Assembly (NCBI RefSeq): GCF_900496995.4
Contig: NC_044024.1
Span: forward strand, 20,090,698 to 20,154,697
Direction of reading: 5' to 3'
From: Aquila chrysaetos chrysaetos
Lineage: Eukaryota; Chordata; Aves; Accipitriformes; Accipitridae
DNA length: 64,000 nt
Part shown: piece by piece, positions 1 through 57,049 of the stretch
Position numbering within the stretch: the stretch's first letter is position 1
How the letters are laid out: the number at the start of each line of letters is the position of its first letter
Program-made: the position numbers and the translations under genes
The notes under the pieces: model-generated
Databases searched by the model: none
Seen by the model: the letters and a program-made list of their open reading frames with translations, nothing else
What the model was told of the DNA's origin: nothing

Positions 1-422
1 ATCTGGTACATCTGAAGAGTCTTACCTGTCATTGATTAATGGGGTAGAAAAAAGAGACAATGTAGGGTGTTTTCATTATAAAACACAAGGAGGTACAGCA
101 ATGTGAGTGTCAGAACCAAAGTACAAACAGAAAGAAATGTAGTAGACAGGGTGGATAATAGGAGGCAATAAAGAAACAAATTGCTAGGAAATGGAAATGT
201 AGTCCCTTTAATGCTCAACATTCACTGTGGAAGTACTTCTCTAATTTTTCCATTTGATTCTGAAGATGAAAAAATATTATTTTCCCCTGTTTCATATCTT
301 TTTTAGATTTCTCTCTTTAATGCTTGCCTCATGCTGTAGATCTGATTAGTGGTTTGCAAATAACACACCAATTATTTATTTCTATTGATCTTTCTTGTAT
401 TTTTTGTTTCTTTTAAACAAAG
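1..422 (+). other. COL4A5: End of intron 7
   Basis: AT-rich intronic sequence with a T-rich tract before the acceptor of the first visible exon. No repeat or other gene is recognised. Confidence 0.8.
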
Positions 423-44958
<44,536 letters not shown>

Positions 44959-45963
44959 CGTCTTGGAGAATGTTTTATAAAACAGTTGAAAATTCCTAAG
45001 ATGCACTGTCTTCCAGCTGCAACAATGGTGCTACTGTGCAGAAAGAAAAGAAAAAACAAATCCAAACTGTTTTAACCATACAAATTCAAGTGTACCTCAC
45101 TCATGTGCCAAACTAAGGGTTGTTCGGTACATATTTGACAACAAGACTAAGATGAAAGAATTGACCTCTTGGAAACAGAAAAGAACACTTGAGGTTCACA
45201 AAGGATCAGAAGATGAAATTTTTCATTTCTCTCCCCGTACCAAAATGGCACCTTTTTGATCAACCAAGAGAATAAAGAAAAACACGACGCACTGAGTATG
45301 TTTAAAATAACAAGACTGCAGTTTTGAAAAACATTTTTCATGGTGCTACTAACCCTACTGTATCCCAGGTTTTTAATATGAAATTTTAAGCTTATTTCTC
45401 TTTGTAAGTAATGAAATGTGTATATTGTGTAAACACCTTTTTAGTTGAAACTTTCAGTCATTTAGAAACAGACTCTGATATAAAAATGCTTATGTCTAAA
45501 AAATTAAAACATACAGCAGTATTTTATTATGAAACTTGTGGTACATAGAGCATTTACCCCTCTTACACCAACTTATTCATTTAATATTTCATTTCCTCCC
45601 TCAGTTGCCAACCTGATATATTTGGGGAATGCACAATTATTCTGAAGTCATTTTGATCAGGGTTTTAAATGTTGTACACCATGCTATTGGTGGTATTATT
45701 TGTGTGTAGAAATCCCAACCCACTTGAAAAGGTTTTTTTTTGTATCTTGTGAAAATATGTGAAATTATTAGCCATATTCTATATCCTTCTTTTCAGAATA
45801 AAAGTCACATTTACATTTTAGTAATCAGTTTGGTTTGACAAAACCTGTTCCTTGGGAATATCCAGTTACCAAAGCATTTAAGGTGATGCTTACATGAAAC
45901 CTCTACTCTGAAGTGGTATCATGCATTTTATCCAAAAGAGTGTACATGCTAAGAAATCTTCTG

Positions 45964-45974
45964 AATAAAATAAA
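45964..45974 (+). promoter_or_regulatory. COL4A5: Overlapping AATAAA poly(A) signals
   Basis: AATAAAATAAA, two overlapping canonical signals about 1.0 kb after the stop codon. Confidence 0.55.
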
Positions 45975-46742
45975 GCATAAGCTGGTGGAAACTTTCCTAT
46001 TTACAAATTAATCTTTTAATCTTATGTGAATTTCTACACATCCACAATGTATTTACAGTATACAGCAGCTCTTGTGTATGTATAGTTCACATAAGGCCTT
46101 GAAAGATGGTGCATGCAGTCTTTCTGATGTCATTTTGTAAGAATCCTACTGTGTATGTCTTAGAGTGTCACTACTTGTGCAATAGCTGAAAAGTGATCAC
46201 TTTTTGTATGCATGACTGTTCAGCTTCTATGGTCAGTGCTGTTTCATTTACCCTTATGTATAAACAGAGCTCCCTGACAAAGCAAGACTATTTTTCAAGC
46301 GATGATACTTTAATATTTTCATTGTATATTGCCACCTCAACTATCAATACAACTTAACTTGTGAATTAACATACTGCTTTATACAGGTGAAGTGTATTTG
46401 TTTATTGACTACTGTTAAGTAATTTATCTGCTAATGGCTATTCATTCTTACCTTTCAGTTATCATTGTAAACACGGAGCATCAGAAACCTCCTTGGTTTA
46501 TGCACATTTGACAAAAGACTGGTGACTGACCAGGTGGCAGTGATCTATACAATGAGATTGGTGCTGATTTCAAAAGCTTTCAACTAAATATGAAACTGAA
46601 GTTCTTTAGTTTAAAGCGCAGAAGTATTAATAGCTTTGTCTTTTTTTCAATTAGCTGCAGTTATATATGTTGGTAGAGAGTGGGCAATTCAGCAATGTGC
46701 ATCCTTCAACTCATTTTATTTTGGTTTGCTGATGCATATAGA

Positions 46743-46801
46743 AATAAACTGAACCTGCTGCTACCTCCAAGTCAAGAACTTGTTACCAAAGCTGAAATAA
46801 A
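46743..46801 (+). promoter_or_regulatory. COL4A5: Distal pair of AATAAA poly(A) signals
   Basis: Signals at 46743-46748 and 46796-46801, about 1.8 kb after the stop, which may mark the longest 3' end. GT-rich sequence soon after is modest (AGTAAGTCTC). Confidence 0.5.
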
Positions 46802-47359
46802 ATAGTAAGTCTCTTCTTGTAAACACAAGCCCTTATCTTACCGCTGGCTCCTCAGAAGCCTGAAATGAACATAGCAGCCTATCCCTAGCCCCAGAAAAGC
46901 AGAAGCATGGATGCTAAGGTCAAGGAGCTCCCGAAAGAAAGAGCTCTCCCAGCCTTCCCTACCACCAACCTGTCTTGCGCTCACCAACAAGAGGCATTCG
47001 TATACAGGGACCTGGGAAAGGGCAGAACACGGTTGTTCTAGCAGTGTATAACCAGTGATTCTCTCCAAGATTTGGGCTTCTCGCAGCACGTAAAACAAAG
47101 CCTGCTGGATTGAAAAGACAGGAGATGCCATTCCAATCTAAGGTAGATAGCACCCAGAACAGCTAGTCTTGTGGCAGGTTTAGGTCCCAAACCTGTGAGA
47201 TGACCACAGAAAATGAAAATATGTAAAGTACCTACACTTCTGACAGGTACAGTCTCTGTTCTGTTCCTGCAGCTCTCACCCTGACCTGGAGCACAGTCCT
47301 GAACCTTAATCAGCTTCAGGCTCAGATTTCCAAATGGGCTAATTTTTATTAAGAGAAAA

Positions 47360-47640
47360 GTAGTCTAGAGAGGAAGGAGCATCTTTTAACTAAGACCTGC
47401 AGCAGAGATTCAAGAGAGGTTGGTTTAATTCCCACCACACATTCTGTGCCTCAGAGCAGGTAAATCACTTGACCTGTGTTGGATTGGAGTTACTGATCTA
47501 TAAAAGGAAGCATGGTTATTATTTTCTCCTCCTTCTTGACTGCTTAGACTGTAAGCTCTTTGGGGCAGAGATATTAAGGGGGCTCAAATGTTGGCTGGGG
47601 CCTCTAGGTGCTATCCATCAGTATATAAATATTAAACTAC
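47360..47640 (+). mobile_element. Ancient tRNA-derived SINE (MIR/CORE-SINE-like)
   Basis: In order: GTTTAATTCCCACC (B-box-like), TGTGCCTCAGAGCAGG, GATCTATAAAAGGAAG, GACTGTAAGCTCTTTGGGGC, GGCTGGGGCCTCTAGGTGCT, ending TATATAAATATTAAA. This order is typical of MIR-type SINEs abundant in turtles and crocodilians and present as relics in birds. The family is assigned from memory. Confidence 0.65.
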
Positions 47641-50600
47641 AGGTAAAAGCTTGTGTTTGCAGATTTATTATTAAAAAAATAAAAAACTGGTTTGAACATC
47701 AGAGCCTTCAAATAGAATTCAACAAAGCCTAACCATGATCCAGCTCAGAACACCACTTCATCATCTACAGTTAAAGCTCTTTTTCCTCAAGTCTGATTTG
47801 TTTTTAACTAAAGCTTTTATTCTCTTAGCTTATCATGTCAAGTAGTCTATTTTAGTTAATCTTGAGCAGGAACCTGGAAGATAACTCAACTGTATTTTAA
47901 GTTGCACAGGGACAAGTTGCACACTTTAGCCACTCGAGGGCCCCATACAGCTTTGAAAGAAAGAACAGCAACACGACCGAGTTCCTGGAAGTGCCTGCAT
48001 GCAGCAGTGACTTTTAAAAAAGCTTTACTAGAAGGGGGAGTGCGTGACCTTTCTGCTCACTACCCAGTTCTTGTTCTTGAACGCTTGCTGCAGATGGTGT
48101 GCTGTCAATTGCAACTGGGCTGATGAGTGAAAAAATGCAACTTTCTAAAGGAATACTAGTTTGCAAATCCTAAAAACAGCAACCTTACGCGTAACTTGGA
48201 TTTACACTGTTCTAGTATTAAAGAACAAAGTTCTGCTTAAGACAGGCTTTTCAGTACCTTCCTTCACTCTAGAAAGGCCTCTTATAATCCTTGACTAAAA
48301 GGGAAATGCTTCGCTCAACCTCAAATTCATTTATAAGGTGGGATTTAAACTTCTGCAACAATTCTCCAAAGTACAACCTATAAACCAAAGTGGGCACACA
48401 GGGCAGTGCAGCAACATGTCTACACGAGGAACTAGACTACTCTGTGCAAACTTTGTGCTTTAGAAGCTCTTAAGCATGCAGCATTTTGTCCTCTACTGTA
48501 AAGGTCAGTCCCCTCTACAGTGAGGATTTCTCACATCGAAGGCTGGAGGAAGTACCTGTTTTAAAAAGTAGTTTTAGAATTTGAAAAAGTGATATATGGC
48601 TTTTGCAAGCAACAAATGCTCAGGTTCTAAAATTTGGTCTTCTGCACTTATTTTCTATATACTTTGATATCTAGCTTAAGTATTTTCTAGTCAGTATGCT
48701 GCCTGAACTGTACAGAAGTGCTGTCTGAGGGACACCGCAGAGGGAAGGTCCTTTTGCCAGATACAGGACTACACTGCTGTGAGCAGCATTGCATGTTTTT
48801 AACAGGTCCTTCCCAGAAAAAGTTATCTTTTAGACAATCCAGCCCTGTCGCTGGACGCATAATACTTCTGTGCTGCTATGGCTACTTCCACTAGAAGCAC
48901 AAGCTGAAAATTGCGCAAGAGGCTGGAATAGTTTAGTCTTTCCAGGGTATTTTATTGACAAAAAGCAGGACACTATTGCTAATGGAAGGCAGGAGCAGTG
49001 ATTAGCTCAGGGGAGTAGTAACAGTGTTCTACATTTAAAATGTAGGGTATGTATCCAGAACTATTAGCTTTTGAAAGATTATTAACTCAACCCACTTGTA
49101 GCAGACAGGTGAGCACTGCCTCAGAACAGCCTCAGCTGGCAGCAAGCTGAGAGTAACTGGTTAGTAAGGCAGACCCACTGCTGTCTTTAGTAAAGGTACT
49201 CGCTAGAGCCCCGGGCAGAGCAGAGAATGGTGGCCCAGGCTGCTGTGCCAACAAGCAGCTTCAGTGCCCACTGAGCTAGATTTCCTGAGTCTCCTGTAAC
49301 CATAATGCTGCTTTAAGAAGTTTTAAATTAACTAACTCAGAAGAAAAACTGAAAAAACTGAGCTTGGTGTGTTCCTTTAAAAAAAGGGGGGGGTCAGGGG
49401 AAAGCAGCTCTTACCTCCCAGATCTATACAGCAAGCTCAGTGCTCCTGCTCTCCCCCGAGACATGTTGCTTCACAACCCTTTGAGGAAAAATGAGGGGAG
49501 AAACTTCTTTATATTTGGGGGAACACTATTGCTAAAGCCGAAAGAGGACGCAGGGATGAAAAAAATACAATACAAATTGTATCGTTACCTGGTAACTCTG
49601 AACAACAGGTCCTTCTTCCCTGCTACGAACCCCTCGTTCCCAGTTACTTGATTATTTCCAGTACCACAGCGCTCGGTGAGATGCAAGGTCCATTAGAATT
49701 GGTCAATGCATTTCAAAACAAAGTCTTTTAATATGTGTTCTGGTGACTGTCTTCAAATTCAGATAGGAAGTCTAACTTGCCTTCTGGTTTTAATTGAGGG
49801 CTTTCACCACGCTTCAGAAGCAAGAGAGTTCTGTCAATGATTCACCCAAAGGGGTTTGAAAAATTAGTGCAAAACTATGTCCCCCCCCCCCCCCCCCCCA
49901 AAAAAACCCCAAACCCCTCAAGCAGTCAGCCCATTTCAGAGCCAACAAGACATTCAGACACAGGTCTCTTAAAGCAGTCATTGTGAGACTGTTGCAACAG
50001 TCCTGACAGCGTTTGGATCATTTTCCCTGTTTGTTTACTGCTGGTAGGGCTGTTTCTGCCATGTATGAGAAGCACCGATTTCTTTTTCTTCCCAATACAG
50101 GCTACACGCTATAAAATGAGGCCCTAAGTAAGGGGGCTGGTTTCCTTGAGGAAAACCCTTTTCTTACAGCAAACTTGACTTTTACAGGGAGTTGTTTTAA
50201 TGCACTAGTCTGAGTAACAGGGTAAGAGTTACATCAGGTATTTTTAAAGAAAGAAAAGTCTAATCCGAGACATTTCACAGTAACCACCCACATTTATGGA
50301 GATCATATACACTCACATCTATGGATAAAACCTCTTTCTTTCTATACATAATTATTGACATATCCTTCATGTCAGTAAGGAATTTGAAAAGGCACTGCGT
50401 TTTGTTGGTATTTTCCAACTTGAAGTTCAGTTGTTTTTACAAGTGGATGCATTACCTGAAATTACGACATCCCTGTATGGGTTTTGGTTTTACCTACTGA
50501 GACCTTATTTAACACATATCAAACCAAAAGCATTACTACAAAACTTACAACAGCAAGCCATGCTTGTTCCCTTCTACCCTGAACTCTAGCGACAGGAACC

Positions 50601-50999
50601 TATTTGACACTACACAGCTAAAAATTCCTTCCACGACTAGTACTTTTTGATCGTGAAACCTCCATACCCAGTCACGGATAAAGTTACAAACAAAAAATTG
50701 CCACAGTCCTCTGCACTTAAAGCAGAAAAAGAAAGTATCAGGCACCGAATTTTTCTTTTTTTCTTTTTTTCGCATTCAGCAGCTCAGTTGTTTACCAGCA
50801 CTATGAATCTATGACAAAGAAAACTTCAGGGTGTTTTGCTGTATGTTACCTTTCACACTAAGTGGCAGAGAAAATTGGACAGACTGGGAATCACTCCCCT
50901 GAAATACACTAAAAGCTTCTCCAGATCTTCAGGGACACAGGGGTGACCAAACCACTTTAAGAAGAAAGCCGCAGCAGGAGGAAATCCACTTCTGACAGG
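47641..50999. other. Intergenic sequence
   Basis: Apart from a C19 tract, nothing coding or mobile is recognised. Short open frames here have no recognisable domain. Confidence 0.6.
49881..49899. repeat. Homopolymer C19 (G19 on the minus strand)
   Basis: Nineteen cytosines, followed by A7, CCCC, AAA and CCCC. The minus strand therefore has several G runs suited to G-quadruplex formation. Confidence 0.95.
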
Positions 51000-51978
51000 A
51001 CAAAAAACCCAAAAGTTTGTTTAAAAATAAAACCCAGACACGGAGCTACATGAACACGTATTTACTGCAAGTAGCTCTATGGAAAGCCAAGTCAGATAAA
51101 TATAAACACTATACAGAGCTTCAAGCCAGTCTCCCAAAACCGCAAACGCAATGTGTTTTACAAAAGAAAGAAAACAACATAACAATATTTACAATGGAAG
51201 ACAAAGCCAGATCAATCAGCTCGACTTTAAAACAGATCTGTGAAGCAGAAATAGCAAATATAATGAACAGTTTTCAACCATATATGTTTTAGTTTGTACA
51301 GACAATAACTGTCCAATATCAAATTAAATTTACAGGACAAACATTGTTCTATCATTGGTATTTTTGTACTATACAGCAGCATAAACGGGTAGCTGGAAGG
51401 TAGTATATATAGTGATATGTTTTACATCATCTGAAAATGTTCTTCCAGCACAATACTGAATAAATTAGTTGCTGTAAACTAAGAGATTCAAAAAGATTGC
51501 ATATTTATTATGCCGTACCTATTAGTATTTGTACCACTACACTTGAGGTTACCCATTTACTTATTTATTCAGCATTTATTAAATCAGTGCTGTATATTGT
51601 ACAATGGCAGCCTCAGGGATCTAATATGAAATAAGCGTGTAAAATTTCTTCAAAACAACCTTTTCCTTTCACATTAAATGTTTAGAACTATCTTCATCCA
51701 AATTTTGATTTTTTAGAAAAGATGTAAAGCTTTATAAAAAGCTGTCTACATATTGCATTATTAATTTACGAGACCAAACAAAAGCTATATGGCAAGACAG
51801 TATCATGGTCTGTAAGAGTGGTCGTATTTTTAATTAGTGTATGTTTAGCAGCAAGAAGTAACTGTACCAACTTAAACTTCTCTTCCAGAATCAAAAACAG
51901 GTCTGTGCTTTTTAAACCCTGTAGCAACAGTTTTTCCTGTCACTAGACACTGCGTAAACTGATTGGTACCATGTTTCC

Positions 51979-51998
51979 AAAAAAAAAAAAAAAAAAAA
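51979..51998. repeat. A20 homopolymer
   Basis: Twenty adenines, within the candidate minus-strand UTR. Confidence 0.95.
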
Positions 51999-53132
51999 GT
52001 CTTCATATTTTAGTGACACGTACGTTTTAATACTACTCAAAAATAGATTTGGGTACATATCACCGAACAATCCAAGTTGACAGTGTCTAATTTGTTATAC
52101 AAACTGTACTAGCAATTTCAAGGTTGTATGTTAGAGGTGAGGCAGCCTGACAAATCAGTTGTACAATATACAATGTAGAGGATTACCAGCTGTGTGGTGC
52201 AGTACAGCATGAGGATTTGTGTACCACTTCTAAACCCTTTATCAATCGTCAGTGCCTTTTATTATACATTGCATGTACCAATGACTAGTGTCATGCTCTT
52301 TAAGTTCATAGCAGTGTTAAAAACCTAAACTCATTTCAACCAAAAAAAAAATTCAGTACAAGAGTGAAGCACTTAAATTGTAGAAAAATCAGGGCTTTTT
52401 TTAAAAATGTCAAATAGTCATCGTTCATATTTCTGTAAGTGGGATAAAGACAATTGATGAGCCAACATTTTACTTTTTTCCCCATTATGCCAGGAAGAAA
52501 GAACAAAAATAGTCCCAAATTAAAAATGGGACTTTGGTTGAAGTAAGATCAATTAGGGTGGTTTCCCTTTAAAAAGCTACAGCTGACAACTATAACGCAG
52601 AAGTCACAAACGCTGGATACGACTCTGCAGTTCTCCATTTGAATGCATGAACAAAAACCTCATTTTACACAATTCGTATTTATAAACAAGTATCTTGAGG
52701 GTAAGAACAAAAACAATCTACAAGACAACCAGCCCATTAATCCTACTTTGTACATACCAAAATTCTGAGAAAAAAAAAAAAAAAAAATTCAGTTTAAGCT
52801 CTGACAGACATTTGATTTAAAATACTCTAGCCTATGATCAAGAAATACCTCTTGTACCATAAAAGCAAAACCTTAAAAAAAGAGAAGAAAAAAAAGAAGG
52901 CAGAAGAGGTCTCTCCTTCTCAGACCCGTTCAGTCCCACGGGTTCACCCCTCAAGCTAATGTGCACCTCTCCTCCCCTCCTTCCGCCCAGCCACCCGAAA
53001 AAAATCCTGAACTGCCAAAATATTTCTAAACAATACATGTTTTAAGCTAGCCACTTGTTAATGTACCAGAGAAGCAAAACCCATGTTAAACAGACAATCA
53101 GAAACCAGCTTTGACTTCTCAGAATATAAATT

Positions 53133-53155
53133 AAAAAAAAAAAAAAAAAAAAAAA
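53133..53155. repeat. A23 homopolymer
   Basis: Twenty-three adenines followed by a purine-rich stretch, within the candidate minus-strand UTR. Confidence 0.95.
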
Positions 53156-53619
53156 GGGAGAGGCAGGAGGAAGAAAGGGGCATACAGGGATCTCCTATTA
53201 GCATTCACACTGCCTCCCAAATAGATAGGACATGAAAGACCAAATTCCATCACCAAAGCACAGCTATGAAAAAATCTCCATTCAAATTAATTCAACTGTA
53301 GAGAGCTGATGTTTATGAAAAAATTAATTAAAAGGATGTGTGTCTATGTCCGTGCTGGTGGAAATGAAAGTAGCCGGCTGGAGCTGAGCTTTGCTTCCAA
53401 AAGCACCACACAGTTTCTGGAGTTACCAGCAGAAAAGTCTTCTCTTCCAACAATGGTTTCCATGGCAATGCAGTCAGTCTAGAAAGGAAGAAAAAAAAAA
53501 AAAAGTCAGTGACATTTTAAATGCAAGTTATATTGGAAAAAAAATGTTTTCTAGTGAGAAGAGTACTCGGAGCTTATCCGTTACAGGAGTGACAGCTGCT
53601 GAATGCAGAACCCGGGTCC

Positions 53620-53900
53620 CTCACGGAGGGAAGGGGCACTACCAGATGATAACACGCTCAGAAATCCTGAGCCACCGGGGAGAACTACGAAGTCCGAAGC
53701 AAGCGCCGAATTGCCGCCGCAACCGCAGAGGTGACACGTGGACGCTGGACAGGAGCTCGGGCGGCAGCCGGCACCGTGCTGCTGGCCCACACGCCGTGGG
53801 AAGGACCGGGGCTCACGGCGACCCGTCACCTCTGTCACTACCAGTATTTCATCGAACGAGACCTCGAGCCTCCCAACGCGACGGGCGATGCGCATAGCAG
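53620..53900. other. CpG-rich patch, first
   Basis: Dense CpG compared with its AT-rich surroundings, including GCGCCGAATTGCCGCCGC. Open frames cross it on both strands (for instance 53391-53897 on + and 53581-54054 on -), but neither has a recognisable domain. It could be a CpG island, a regulatory element or a transcribed GC-rich segment. Confidence 0.5.
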
Positions 53901-55281
53901 AAGCTATTACTAAGCACGCAGCGCAGGATGAGTGCAGAGCAGTTCTGTTCACCCAGATGTAATTAAGGTTGTGGCGAACACTCCCATTCACAGCAGGTAC
54001 AGAACTGCAATGTAAACATTCCCTGCAACTCCAGCTCCAAACAAGGAGTGGCAAGTCACGACAGCTGCGTGCCCTGTCCTCAACTTTTCAGGAAAAAGCT
54101 TAATTTAGTTGTAATAAGAAACACCTCAGAGTATAGTTTTCCCTTTTTCAAGAAAGCCTCACTAAAAGGCAACACACAGTACAAAAAGCCCATAGCTATG
54201 GCAGACAGCCACTTCTACTGCCGCCAGCAAAAACCAGTGACTTCGAACTGACTGGAAAAGGCAAAATACAAAGTCCTCGGTGAAATGAGGGGAAAAAAAT
54301 ATAATCTTGTATGACAGGAAGATACAGTCGGGTGACAAGGCAGAAATGGAAATAGGAGAGAGGGTGACCTCAAAGCAGAACGCCAGCTCTGCAATTAACT
54401 GTGCACATGCCAAGGTGAGTGACTCAAAAGGTTCCTGACGCAAAAAAAAGAACTGATGAAGGAGATGCAAACGCCTTCTGCAGCGGTGCAAACACAAATT
54501 GAGGAATGTACAAAAAGTCGCTTTTCAGCTCGCTACAAAACCCCTTCCACTCCCCACCGGACCAGCGTGAACACTAATTTTCAGGCTGGAGGGGTACTAT
54601 CAGGGTACTATCGTTGGGTTACGCTGTCTCCCAGCCTGACAGACTGTCCTCTTCCACCACTTCTGTCCTCTCGGCCCAGACTGAGGGCACTGTCCTCTGC
54701 CCATCAGGTGGCTTTGGTCACCTTCTCTTCCAGGGTTTAAGGTACTTGTCTGCAGGATCCGCTTCCTGGCATTACAGGGAAGAAGGGAACAGCAGGTTGC
54801 TCTCATTGAGAAACAACAGCTAGCCTAAGAGATTTAGTCTTCAGAAAACATCAAATACAGACATGTAGTCTACTTTTTCCCCTCGAAGCCACGCAGTACG
54901 AGCTCTCTCACGGCTCTGGGAGAGTTCGCTGCCGTTGAGAACTGCAATACGGGGAATACTTCAGTACGAACCACAGCGATGGCAGCATGGCCCGCTGGAA
55001 TGAAAGGAGGGGTTTCAGAGCTTAATCCTGCCCGTGCTCTTCTGTGGGGTCACACGCAAATCAGTTAAGTCTCACTGCTAAAGAAAGCATAGTGCTTCGC
55101 TGCCTCTGCTACAGGGATACGCTGAAGAAAATATGACAATCTAAAGCACAAGCAAGCATCACGTATAACAATGCAAGCCTGGATGTTTACTTACATAACC
55201 AATCATAAAGTATGCACGCACAAACTCCACCCTAAGTTAAAGAAGTTCTGATTTCTGTCCAGCTAAAAAAACTGACCCTTC

Positions 55282-55368
55282 AAAAGAAAAAGAAAAAAAA
55301 AAAAGAAGAAAAAAGAAAAAAGAAGAAAGAAAAGAAAAAAAAAAAAGAAGAAAAAAAGAAAGAAAGAA
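55282..55368. repeat. Uninterrupted 87-nt polypurine tract
   Basis: Only A and G on the + strand, mainly A runs with single G. Such tracts can adopt triplex structures. Confidence 0.9.
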
Positions 55369-56893
55369 CAAAGCTTAGATGAGCTGCACTGAGCAGCCCT
55401 GCCCTTGCCACTGCAGCTGGGACAGCCCCAGCTCTCGGCGAAGGCTGCCCACCGCCCGAGAGACAGAGAAGCAAAGACCGTGGCAGGGCTGGGAGCAGTG
55501 CGGAAGGACAGAGGGGTCCTTCGACTCCACGGGAAACTCCCTTTTATCCCTACACAGCCCACACCAAGGTCTGGGTTGCTGAGTTTCATTTTTCAAATTC
55601 GTACTGATTTCAAAAATACAGTAACTTGGTTTTCCACAATTCCAGGAAGAGACAGCCAAAATACACCCGCAACTCAAGAATCTCCACTTGTATTATTTCA
55701 CAGACATCATAAGATCACTACAAAAAGCTATTGCTTGTTACACACAGAGCGTGATGTGGTTAGCGATGGCTTTGTTTTCACAAAAGCCAAGTGAAGCTAT
55801 TATTTTTTAAATAGTTTTCCTCTTTAGAAAAATATTATTTTGTTGTAGGACCAAAGGATGAAAATATGCGCCACAGCTCGCAATGAATCACACCTCAACG
55901 ATGCATGCAAGTCAAACATTAAAACAGTTAAAGCTTCTTTATTAAACTTATATTCAGTAAAAATTAGCATTTACCAGCATCCCCCCACCCTTTCCTTGCT
56001 GTGGACCTACAAGCTTACATAAAAGGAACTTCAAAAACTGTCTGCTTTTGTCAGGACATTTTTCCTCCACGCCTAACACACAAGGCACACCTGAAAGCTG
56101 TTTGACAAGTTATTCTAATCTCTCCAAGCATATCCCCAAAACATTTTGAAGAGCAAAGGCCGAGTTGTTTGAATCAGACAATCCCATGTGGCAGGACTCA
56201 TTATTTTTACCTAACACTTTTTGAAAACGTTCATAAACTTACGCCAAATTTTAAGATACTTGGAGGGGATGGGGAAGAGCTTAAGAGCAAAAAAAAACTG
56301 CTTAACTCCCAAGTTTGATTCTTTGACCAAGCCTGGCATAAACTCTAAAGGCAGCATGATAACCAATCCTAAAGCAAGCTCACCAGGTAACTCTAATCAA
56401 AGCCCAGACTAACACAGATTAATTTATAAGAAACCAGAAGAAAGTATGCTCAACCAAGCTTCCCTACAGCTTATAAATTCCCTGGATGTCCTGGCTCAAA
56501 TACAGAGCTTTACACCAGCGTAAAGGCAAGCTCAGGACCTCCCTGCAGCATCCCCCCTTCCCGAAACTCTGTGCTTGTTAAACAAGATCTCATTAATTTG
56601 GCCCCCCACCTCCCCATGATTATAAAGTACACTGCAGCTTGCTTCCTCTTCATTTTAAGCTAAAACAGAATTGTGGGAACTGTAAATAAACATAAGGGAG
56701 TTTCACGTAAACATTACCTACAAGCTGATAACGTCTCATAAAGCCTCGAGTCTTTCAGAGATGGAGTTATTGGTTGTCACCACTTCTCTAATCCCCTTGT
56801 TAAAGCTGAAAATTTCAATACTGTGGTTGGAGCAGTACAGCTGGCTGATGCCCTGAGTCATCAGCTCTTTTTTGGGATAAAAGCATCAAGCGT

Positions 56894-56952
56894 TTATATA
56901 TATAGATAGATAGATACAGATATAAATTGATATATATATATGTGTGTATGTG
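56894..56952. repeat. TA / TAGA / TG microsatellite
   Basis: TATATATAGATAGATAGATA, then a second TA run and a short TG run. Confidence 0.9.
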
Positions 56953-57049
56953 AACACATAGTATCAGATAGAAAAGGCAAAAAGAAACTCGAGAAACTTG
57001 ACCACATAAAAAAAAAATTCCCTCTGAAATCTAAGATGAGACTGAGGTT

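Larger units (their letters stand above)
44959..46820 (+). other. COL4A5: COL4A5 3' UTR (end not fixed)
   Basis: AT-rich sequence after the stop. Candidate AATAAA signals are at 45797-45802, 45964-45974 (two overlapping), 46743-46748 and 46796-46801. The human 3' UTR is about 1.3 kb, so an end near 46.0 kb or near 46.8 kb is plausible. Confidence 0.65.
51000..53478 (-). other. Candidate 3'-terminal (UTR) exon of a minus-strand gene
   Basis: On the minus strand a long T tract plus CTTCCTTTCTAG, a strong acceptor, ends at 53479. The AT-rich sequence after it has several minus-strand AATAAA signals (complement TTTATT at 51504-51509, 51564-51569, 51575-51580, 52258-52263). It reads as a 3' UTR; any coding in it is at most a short tail. 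In human the tail-to-tail neighbour of COL4A5 is IRS4, so this may be its last exon. No IRS protein is visible in the window. Confidence 0.35.

Noticed and set aside
53391..54054. Overlapping open frames of 168 aa (+) and 157 aa (-) in the first CpG-rich patch
   Set aside because: GC-rich sequence lowers stop frequency; neither translation has a recognisable domain, signal peptide or conserved pattern.
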